From Collybiopsis luxurians FD-317 M1 (Eukaryota; Basidiomycota; Agaricomycetes; Agaricales; Omphalotaceae), in assembly GCA_000827265.1 (NCBI GenBank), contig KN834752.1, positions 62,001 through 126,000 on the forward strand: DNA of 64,000 bases. Reading direction: 5' to 3'. Positions 55,498 through 64,000 of this stretch are shown in pieces. The notes beneath the pieces are model-generated. The model had not been told where the DNA came from. It made no database searches and was given only the letters and a program-made list of their open reading frames with translations. The translations under genes and the position numbers were made by a program. Each line of letters begins with the position of its first letter. Position 1 is the first letter of the stretch.

Positions 55498-57152
55498 ATG
55501 GACCATCTTCGTTCTCATCAAGCTCAGCTTATTGCCGCTGCCCTCGCTGCTTCCGCGGCTACTGCTGGTCTTATTGCTTCTTACAATGTGTATACACGTC
55601 GTATCAAAAGGAGAGATTTAAATGACCAAATCCAGCAGTCTATACAATCGAAAGGATCCAGCTTCAATTTCCAAAAATTCCAAGAAGAATCTGAAGGGAT
55701 TTCTGCTCCTTCGCTGTCTGCAAGCTCATACGACGAAGATTTAATCAGAGAGCAACTTGCCAGGAATTACGCTTTTTTCGGAGATGAGGGAATGAAAAGA
55801 ATTCGAGGGGGAACCGTAGTAATTGTTGGATGTGGAGGGGTTGGGAGCTGGGCCGCCGTTATGCTGGCTCGATCGTAAGGTTGATGTACTTATATCGAGC
55901 GATAACATCCTTACGTTTCTTTCAGTGGGGTGGCGAATTTGCGTCTGGTGGATTTTGACTACGTCACGCTCTCGTCGTTGAATAGGCACGCTACTGCCTT
56001 GCTGGAAGATGTCGGCACGCCGAAGGTCAAGTGTATAGAGAAAACCCTGAAATCTATTGCGAAATGGGTTGAAGTAGATGCAAGAATTGATATCTGGCGC
56101 AAAGAGGATGGTGGTGCTCTGCTTGAGGGTGCGGATTGGGTCATAGGTGAAGAAGAGCATTATTCAATTTTGCGTTTCGTAAAATTCAATTTTGAGCTAG
56201 ATGCCATTGATAATATCCAGACCAAGGTGGATCTCTTGAAGTACTGCCATGAGAATGGTATCAAGGTGGATTCTATTGGATTGTGCCTAGTACTCTCATT
56301 CATTTCGTTCGACAGATATTTGCCTCTATGGGGGCAGGAGCAAAATGTGACCCGACCCGTGTTCAAATAAGCGATATATCCTATACTATCTACGATCCTC
56401 TAGCTCGATCTGTGCGCCGTCGTCTTCGCCTCTTGGGTGTATCATCGGGTATTCCTGTCGTGTACTCTACCGAAGTCCCTGGAGATGTCAAACTACTTCC
56501 ATTGGACGAAGAGGAGTTCAAGAAAGGGCCGGTTAAAGAGCTTGGCGTTTTCGACGATTTCCGAGTGCGGATCTTGCCCGTCTTGGGGCCACTTCCGTCC
56601 ATCTTTGGTCTGCACATTGCAACCTACATTCTCTGCGAATTAGCAGGAAAGCCGATATTCAATCCTCTTCCCATTAAAGGCCGAAAAAAGCTTTACGAGC
56701 GATTATGGAAAGACCTACTGCACCGAGAAGAGAAACTTGCCGGTCAAACACTCAAGTAAGTTCGTCCTAGTCCCTCATAATGAATCAGTACCCACGTTCG
56801 CGGGCCTTCTAGCCGAATCCCATTCGATGAAGACGATATTGCGCTCATTTTCGAGGACATCTATCGTGGACGTTCTGTTTTGCCACCCCATGAAGTCCCT
56901 ACAAAGCCCGCCCTTGTACGTTGGGATCTTTCTCAACCCCTTACGTTAGAAAATTGCGTGGTCATGGAGGAAAAAGATGTTACGAAGCACATCAACGCCT
57001 GGCGTGAAGGTCTGGAGAGTAGTAGGGAATCGCTGTCAGGCGAGGGTGTCACGCTTTCCCCTTCACCCGTAGAAGTCTGGGGAAAAGAGGTGGAAGAAGT
57101 TGTTCGAAGAAGAGTCAAGGAAATTAGAAAGGTACAGGATTGGATAGCTTAA
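55498..57152 (+). CDS. tcd1: tRNA threonylcarbamoyladenosine dehydratase (Tcd1/CsdL type)
   Basis: E1-like ATP-dependent enzyme that cyclises t6A at tRNA position 37 to ct6A; the yeast proteins sit at the mitochondrial outer membrane. The N terminus has a helix LIAAALAASAATAGLIASYNVY followed by RRIKRRD, a likely anchor. The ThiF/E1 Rossmann motif VVIVGCGGVGSWAAVMLARS (about residues 103-122) is split from GVANLRLVDFDYVTLSSLNRH by an intron. ADWVIDAIDNIQTKVDLL, FASMGAGAKCDPTRVQISDI, DPLARSVRRRLR, and IPVVYSTEVPGDVKLLPL follow, all typical. The C terminus with KKLYERLWKDLLHRE and LVRWDLSQPLTLENCVVME ends at 57152. Five exons, intact. A tRNA gene lies 81 bp downstream. Confidence 0.92.
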
Positions 57153-57233
57153 AGTTTGTGCTTGTGCTTGTGGATTCGACTTAACACTGGTGTCATATGT
57201 CGTTGTGGAGAGTTTACATGTGTATTGAGTCAT

Positions 57234-57319
57234 GGGCACATGGTGTAGTTGGTTATCACATCCGCTTAGCAAGTATAGGCTTTTGCGGGGGGTGCTGGGT
57301 TCAATTCCCAGTGTGTCCA
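57234..57319 (+). tRNA. tRNA-Ala(AGC) with about 12-nt intron
   Basis: The acceptor strands GGGCACA and TGTGTCC pair with G at position 3 opposite U at position 70, the identity element of tRNA-Ala. The D arm TGGTGTAGTTGGTTATCA follows. The anticodon stem TCCGC/GCGGG encloses TTAGCA, anticodon AGC. A 12-nt intron (AGTATAGGCTTT) sits after position 37. The T arm is TGGGTTCAATTCCCA. CCA is not encoded. Confidence 0.93.
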
Positions 57320-57515
57320 ATGACAAATGTTAAGCAGTGTTACTTTTTTTTCTTCGTTCGACAGATCGTGACAACGACACCCCAGGGTTTCTCGGACACA
57401 AACCCAATAAAAATGACAAGATAGTAATACATACATGACACTATGGTACATATTTAAGAGTACAAAGAGTTTTATCTTCGGCACTCCCGCAAAGGTCTGT
57501 ACAGTCCTTGTTGTG

Positions 57516-60500
57516 CTAATTAGTTCTAGATAAATGGCGCATGAAGGCAGCCCAGGAAGCATCACTTGCATTCGTGCCCATCCCCATCGCCGAGTCCGTA
57601 TTCCATGGAGGAGCTGTTCCGTGCCCTAGCGGATCCGTACTGCTCTCACTATGATTGTTGCTATTTCGGCTAGTACCGCCGCCACCAGGTCTGACCAGAG
57701 ACTCAAAAAACATGCTGTAATCCTCTTCAGTTGGAACAATGTGGATGCCTTCCCCGCTGTCGGCAGCAGCTGAAGCAGAAGATGCCGTACTTTGCCTCGG
57801 TGCATTACCTGAACCTCGCATCCAACTTGGGTCTCCCGCAGCGAACGTGGACATTGGGTGACCCACAGAACTTCGAGATAGCATATTGGAAAGATTACTG
57901 GCCTGTTGTTGTGACCGCTTCGAAGCCAGGTATTTGAGAAAACGGGCGTGCAGTTCGGTAACGCTGGGATCAGATACGAAGCTTGAACCGCTAGCCACTC
58001 CTCCACCTCCTCTGAAGTCCAGGCCGCCGGCACCAAAACCAAAAGAATTGTTGGGGTTGCCTGGAGATGTTCCCCACGGCAGAGTACCGCCGCCAAACGA
58101 CCCAAAAGACGATGCAATTCCAGGTATGGGCGCCTCAGCAGTCCCACTCAAGTACTCCATCAAAACGGACTGAGTCTCAGATGCTGAAGGACGGGAAGCC
58201 GAGGGATTCGAGTTGGCAGCGGGACCGTGGCTCGAACTCGAGCTTGCAGAAAGGCCAGTATCAACAGGACCAATATCCTCTAATGCCATATCCATAAGAA
58301 ACCCTTGAGACCCCGCCGTTCCTCCACCGAACCCAAACCCGCCCAAATCAAATCCAAAATCGGTACTAGTCACATCAGCCATGGCGACATCCGTTGACGA
58401 TGACGATGCAAATCGAGGTTGTGTCAACATTTGCAAGGGATCGGTAAAGAATGAGTCAATAGAGTTATTCGACGTAGCCATCGACGGCATAGGCAAGTCA
58501 AGATTCGCGTCAAAGTTCATTTGAGCGTCTATAGCGTCGTCCCACGAGGTATCGGAGGGAAGAGGCTGAGGGATACCTGTATCAACGTCTTTTTTGTGAA
58601 TGTCTCGTTTTATTTGATCTGATGAGGAGGCTGTAGGCGATGGGGCGGAAATCGAGGATGTTGGGGCTCGGGAAGATGCTGATGGGGCTGGGGTACCCGT
58701 ACCTGGGCTCAAAGACCCGAAACTTAAACCCCTGATATGACTCCGAAAAGACTCCTTCCCCTTCCCCTTTGATCTACTTCCTGACCCACTACGATTCAAA
58801 AGCTCCAGTCTTGTCTGACCTCCCCAAATAGCCAGCTCATCTTCGTCGTCAGGTGTACCGGAAGGTGGCTTTGAGAACAGTGAGAGATCTAACCCTTCGA
58901 GTAATAGTTGGCGATGAGATTCAGTCTTTGATATCGATCCAGGAGAGTCAGGAGAATTGGGAAGAGGTAAGGAGGAAGGCGCGATCGAAGAGAATGCGGA
59001 GAACAGGTTATTTGTTGACGTCGCTGTCTTGTTCAGCGCGGGGGAAGTGCTTTTTGAGCTTGCGAGGTACTCTTTGTATGCCCGGTCAGCTCTTTCCTTG
59101 AGCTTCTGTAGGAGAGCCTGAAGCAGGGAAAGGAGGTCAGCTTCAAAATGATGACAGGAAGATGAACTGACGCAAGCAATCCGGTTCCTTGTTGACGAGC
59201 TGGCGCACTTCTCAAATAAATCCACCGCCTGCCCAAGGTCGTTTAACGCGCTCCTGGCGATACTGGAGTTTGGAGAACGTTTGACCACGGTACCCACAGT
59301 AACCTGGTAGGTGTGATTAAGAGTAGTAAAGTATAGGGAACGAGGTTACTCACCGCCGCACTGAATACATGATAGGTCAAAAACCAGACTCTGGGCACCA
59401 CCGCAGGACAACGGTCGTAAAAATGAATCGCGGCTTTGATAATAACACTCGCCGCACGATATGCAGCCAGGAATGAAGGTGCAAAGGGAGACATAAGGGG
59501 ATTGGAAGGATGGGTAAGCATCGCATGAGCAAAGAAAGATCGATGGAGGTAGAGCATGGCTGCAACGGATGAATCGTGAACAAATGGGAAAAAGCAACGG
59601 ATGAATGTTAATACTCACTGACCGTCCGAAATTGACTCACATAGAAATCCCTGAGTGCGAGATGACTATTGTGATAGATCTCTGGACCGTCTTCGTGTAA
59701 ACTAACATAGGGCTTGAATCCAGCAGGAAGGGATAATTCTCGAATCTATTAAAAATGCGCAGGCAAAATGATTAGAAATGACTACACAGCATAGATTGCA
59801 ACTATAACCACTCACCTTTTTGTCCAGATCCATGATAGCCGAATACGTAGGTGATTTAGCGGTAAGCGTAGTGCTAATGACCGGCGTGAAACTTTCTTTC
59901 GCAAACATGTACCTTATTCGCCACACTGCAGGACAGATCGTCAAAATTAAAGGATGATATATCAATGAGAAATCACTTACGTCCCATTATCTCTTCACCA
60001 TTATCATTCAGTGAAGCCTCTTCATCCGTAGGGAACTCACAGTCCACGAAAGAAAGATGTATTGAAGGTGGTCTTCCAAGGGCAACACTCTGTAGCAGAA
60101 AAAGACGCGTTAAATCTGCGGCAGGCGACTGTGGAAATAATCAACAGAAGGGGCACTTACATGACTAATATCCGCCGTACATACCTCCCACCATAATTCA
60201 CGCCGTCGCTGTACAGTCTTGGGATCCATATGCCACCGAGCGGGGTCACGATGCATTCCACTTCCTTGTGCCACCTTCGCAGCCAGACTCATACCGCACC
60301 ACGCGCTATCCCTCGCATACTTTTTCCCCGACATGCTGCAATACGTGGCCATCAGACCCAATGCCCGTACCGTATCCTCGGCTGAGGACGGCGGTGCCGC
60401 AAACGTTGTCGATGTTCGATCTGCAAGCAACTCTTTGCTTGCAGGTGATAATGCAAGATCATGGTCATCCACCTCGTCTGTACCCCCAGGTGAAGGCGTG

Positions 60501-61893
60501 TTATTGGGATGTTGTCGGGGAGCAGCACTGTTTACAACTCCTCGACTACAGACGAGTGCCTTCCTCCCCAGCTCAAACAGCATTTCACTTTCGGAGACAT
60601 ACTTCTTGACGGAGGAAGATAAATCAAAGAAGGACCCTAGAGCAAAGATGAAGAAGAGTGTGGAGAGGAGGTGCGGAGAGGGTAAAGTAGGGTTGGCCGA
60701 CCCCGCAGGGGTGGCGGTGGAACTATTCATTTGGGATTTAGGTGCGTGGGAGTCTATATTCGTCGAGATCATGACTGGGACGGCGCCGTCGGACTCGGCC
60801 CCGCGTTCCTTCGGGGACTGCGTATTCAATAAAAGAGGGGAGTCGACAGAAGAGTAAATCAACGGAAGTATGCTTTCGAACAGTTCGTCCTTCTTCATGG
60901 CTCGGAAAAAAAGGGAGGCATGAGAAATGTACGAATGAGCTAGAGCATCTGCTCGATTACGAGGTGGTAGATGGCTGAGAAGGTCAACGACGGTCAACGG
61001 GGATGGGAAATGGGAAAAAGATTCTTGGTCTTGCCCGGTATCCAAGGCAAGAGCATAGATTTCTGGTGGTACACCGTCTTTGTCTTCTTCGCTAAAGGAT
61101 TGTATCGAGGGGAAAGACAGTGGGGTTTCAGAAACAGATGACGAGTCAGTTGCGTCCTGTTTTGAAAGAGCTAGTCCTCCTCCTTCCTCATCACTCGAAT
61201 CAACATATCGCTGACCTGCCAGAATCAAGGTTTCGCTTCCCGCGGACCTGCCGAAATACTTCATTTCTCCTTCTTCTCCGAGTGTCAAAGTACCAAATGC
61301 ATCCAAAGTAGGTGTATCGACAGCCCGATCGGTGGAAATAGTACCAGAAGCGACAGAACTCCCTCCTTGAGAGTCGTCTTCAGTGTGAATGGCTTCAGAG
61401 CCAAACTTGATCTTTAGCAGCTCATCTTCAAGCAACGGGTGCCTGTCTGACGAGACAGTGGCTTGGAAGATGGCCAGAGCATCTTCGAGAGCCCGGATAC
61501 GGGAGGACATGAGGGAAATTTTGGCATGCAGCTGAGTAGTTGAAGCAAGGATAAAGCGAGTACCAATGCCAGCCTCAAGGATTCCACAAGCTAACGCAAA
61601 ATTATTATAGACTTTGAGCAAGAATTATAAAGGATACGCACGACATATAGATTCACAACCTCTTCGGACACAAGAACTACATGGAACCTTTTTATCACAT
61701 CGCAATTTGAGGCGACGACATTCTGCACAAGACAATTCGCCTTCAAAATCTCTGTTTAGATTATCAGGCATTATTTACGTCGATTGAACAGACCTTTCAA
61801 CCTCTTCTGGTCAATATCCTTCAATTCTTCAGGACTTAGATTCTTCTCCTTCCTTCTGGACGGCGCTTTTCCAGAGCTAGCAACGGCGGGCAT
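57516..61893 (-). CDS. Zn(II)2Cys6 fungal-specific transcription factor
   Basis: The start at 61893 gives MPAVASSGKAPSRRKEKN. After a small intron comes the zinc cluster ELSCAECRRLKLRCDKKVP then CSSCVRRGCESIC (about 61735-61655), the GAL4-type binuclear cluster with CSSCVRRGC spacing common in basidiomycetes. A dimerisation-type helix (LHAKISLMSSRIRALEDALA) follows. The fungal_trans middle homology region spans exons at 61621-60110 (GSGMHRDPARW, RRELWWEV), VALGRPPSIHLSFVDCEFP (about 60090-60050), then exons at 59940-59300. The C-terminal part (59297-57516) is long, Ser/Gly/Phe-rich and acidic (FGFDLGGFGFGGG, NNSFGFGAGGLDFRGG), with DPLQMLTQP and SMFFESLVRPGG, and looks like an activation region. 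About ten exons. Targets unknown. Confidence 0.85.
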
Positions 61894-62178
61894 CTATAAC
61901 TCGTCTTTGCAATTGAGAGCGTGGAACTGCGCCTGCAAGAAAATATCACAAAGCTAAGCCCTTACTAAATCCATATAAACTGTGATCCCCAAAAGACATT
62001 TGTGAGAGGGAAACAAGATTCGAATTTATAAATAGACGCCCGAATTCTGGGTGGGCGCTCCTATACGACTTGCTCTCAGCCGCGCACTCGAACTCGACTA
62101 CAACTCGAATATGTACACTTAACGGTAACAACACAGATCTAATTACATCCTACCGGATTCTAGCCTATATACCCTTTA
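61894..62178. other. Spacer between TF start and Lcb2 stop
   Basis: About 285 bp, 3' flank of Lcb2 and promoter of the transcription factor. Nothing else seen. Confidence 0.4.
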
Positions 62179-64000
62179 TTAAATCTCCTCGTCCGGAAGA
62201 TTAACCAAATCTACTGCGTTCCTGCACACCTCATCTATAGTCCACCTCTCCTTCTTCCTCAACCCATGCTTCAAATCCAGAATATCCCCGAGCTCATCGC
62301 ATGCCCTCAATATAGTATCTATATCCTCCTTTGTATGACTAGCACTAATGCAAAATCTTACCCGCGAAGTCTGCAGCGGCGTAGCGGGATAGTCCACGAC
62401 GACAGTGACGATGGGTGTCTCTCGATCCTTCATCATTCGATGGAACATCATCATCTTGCCAGGATTAAAGATGAGCATGGGAACAATCGGCGAGCAAGGA
62501 TGGCCGTAAGTAATAAATCCAAGTTTATCCAGCCCACGATGGAGATAGTACGAGTTGAAGGAGAGACGACGCAGACGTTCTTGGCCTTCGGCGCCAGAAG
62601 AAAGCTCGGGGGGAAGAGGAAGCCAAGTGGGTATATATCGTTGAGGAATAGGACCAGGATGGTAGTATTGAGTCTCAACCGAAGAGGAAGAGGACGAAGT
62701 GAGGCTCTGGGAAGATGGGATGCATTCGGTGACGCCCATAATGCTCGCCATGCTAGCAATAATTTGGGTGAGCACAGGCGGGGCCATTGATTCGGCATAA
62801 GCTCCGGAGTAGCTCAGTATTCGTAGCCGGTCGATAAGAGCCTTCTTTCCCGCAATATACCCTCCTGCAGCACCGAAAGACTTGGTGAATGTTCCCATCA
62901 AGACGTCAATCTTTGTTGGATCTACACCATAATAATCAGCAACACCACGACCGTTTCGACCAATGCCACCAATGGAGTGGGCTTCATCTATGAAAAGATA
63001 GAACTGAACGGATAATTTTTGAGGATAGAAACTTTTCAAAGTTAAAGAATCGCCAACCTTGTACTTTTCCTTCAGAGCCATGATGGCAGGTAAATCAATC
63101 ATCGAGCCCTCCATGCTGAAAAGACCCTCTACGATAACCAGAATCTTCTTCCATTGCCGATGACTCTTGGGTTGCCCCTGACTGATAACCTCCCTCAACA
63201 ACCTCTCAAGCGATTTGACGTTATTATGTCTGAACATCCTCACACTCGCACCGCTTTGACGTACGCCGAACCTAATCGACGCGTGGTTAAGCTCGTCAGA
63301 AATGACAAGACACCCTTTTGAAACCAGAGCCGGGATGTATGTTGAATTTGTCGCGAAACCCATTGAGCTTACCAACGCGTCTTCAGTTCCGAGGAACTTG
63401 GCTACCAAACTTTCGGTTTCGGTATGAAGGTCAGAAGAACCGCCTTCAAGTCTAGAGCCGCAGGTGGTGACACCGTAAAGTTTAATTCCCTCTTCAACAG
63501 CATCGGCACATCCTCCACGAGCCTGCGCAAAACCGAGGTAGTTGTAAGACGAAACGTTGAGAGCACGGGTCGTGGTCCCGAGGGTAATTTGGGAATGATT
63601 GTAAAGCGGTCCAAGATCAGTATGGTACGACCTGCAACACCGGTCACAGGTTGAGAGAAACATTCCTCCATGCGACGTTTGAGTCGTCTGGTGAAAAAGG
63701 AGTCAAAGTCTGAGTTGAGAGCAGCATAACCCTAAGCAGTATTGATCAAAATGAAGATTATGAGAACGAAGAACGCACGTCGGAAGGCATGAGATACTTA
63801 TACGCGTGAGGATGGAAACGCTTGCCGAGAAAGTCCCTTATATGCCCAAAAATAATCATTATGAGGTATGTCATGTAGGTCGAAAGCAAAACATAATATG
63901 GAGGCTCTTTATTGCCATGGCGAGGAGTAGTTGTCTCCGGATTGTGTGAGGAGAATCGACGATAGTCTGGGTTGGAACAATGCCCGAACTCGGTATGAAC
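62179..64000 (-). CDS. lcb2: Serine palmitoyltransferase subunit Lcb2, partial, with apparent frameshift
   Basis: PLP enzyme of the ER that condenses serine with palmitoyl-CoA, the first step of sphingolipid synthesis. The 5' end is outside the window. An N-terminal helix (YVLLSTYMTYLIMIIFG) and RDFLGKRFHPHAYKYLMPSD precede an intron, then GYAALNSDFDSFFTRRL and QPVTGVAGRTILILDR. The sequence then switches frame: LGTTTRALNVSSYNYLGFAQ follows in the next frame after only 2 nt where about 12 are expected (63598-63612). Downstream everything is normal: SDELNHASIRFG, EGLFSMEGSMIDLPA, FIDEAHSIGGIGR, the PLP-lysine motif GTFTKSFGAAGGYIAG (about 62900) and the C terminus to 62179. No intron can rescue it. 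It is either a 10-nt deletion or an assembly error. Confidence 0.88.

Noticed and set aside
60219..60857. 212-codon open frame antisense to the Zn2Cys6 factor
   Set aside because: It lies wholly opposite the conserved fungal_trans exons; no independent start context or family similarity.
1..64000. Transposons, LTRs, CRISPR arrays or a biosynthetic cluster
   Set aside because: No reverse transcriptase, integrase, transposase, paired LTR, spacer-repeat array or NRPS/PKS/terpene-synthase motif was recognised. The OMT, MFS and Zn2Cys6 genes are separated by housekeeping genes and do not form a cluster.

Overview
This is a eukaryotic nuclear window. The genes are cut by many short introns (about 50-70 bp, mostly GT-AG with two apparent GC-AG), the tRNA genes carry introns, and several families are typical of or restricted to mushroom-forming basidiomycetes: a seven-helix membrane family, DUF6534, Agaricomycete-style F-box/LRR and DUF7587 proteins, and a Zn2Cys6 factor of the basidiomycete type. 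I read it as an Agaricomycetes chromosome segment, probably Agaricales. I cannot name the species. There is no bacterial or organellar block and no recognisable transposon. Family names come from recognition of motifs in the translation, not from a database search. Layout, 1-22 kb: a kinase-like fragment at the left edge (-), a lineage-type membrane protein (-), an APC/C activator of the Cdc20/Cdh1 class (-), a tail-to-tail pair of paralogous MFS transporters (7480-10247 + and 10603-13311 -), the retromer subunit Vps29 (+), a GPI-type surface protein (+), a 5'-nucleotidase-family phosphoesterase (-) and a secreted S53 sedolisin (-). The 1.8 kb beyond the sedolisin holds debris, including a decayed copy of the 5' end of the nucleotidase gene. 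Layout, 22.9-40 kb: a small cysteine-tailed protein (-) and a METTL25-like methyltransferase (+) share a divergent promoter; then an intron-containing tRNA-Glu(UUC), an MFS sugar/polyol transporter (+), a second tRNA-Glu(UUC), mitochondrial GatA (-), a DUF6534 membrane protein (-), a single-pass surface protein with a PPxY tail (+) and a USP25/28-like protein whose catalytic cysteine box is gone (+). Layout, 40-64 kb: a secreted ADP-ribosyltransferase-like gene (-) forms one arm of a roughly 1.7-kb imperfect palindrome whose other arm carries a dead copy of the same gene start. Then come a recyclin-1-like F-box/Sec10 protein with a CaaX end (-), an F-box/LRR protein (+), a small protein with a hydrophobic tail (-), a tail-anchored DUF7587-type gene with an apparent one-base frameshift (+), an O-methyltransferase (-), the tRNA t6A dehydratase Tcd1 (+), an intron-containing tRNA-Ala(AGC), a Zn2Cys6 transcription factor (-) and the serine palmitoyltransferase subunit Lcb2 (-, running off the right edge, with an apparent frameshift). 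The genes do not form one pathway: this is mostly housekeeping sequence with lineage-specific and transport genes between. The parts most worth a second look are the foldback duplication at 41.2-43.0 kb, the inverted MFS pair with its conserved 19-nt microexon, and the small cysteine-tailed protein.
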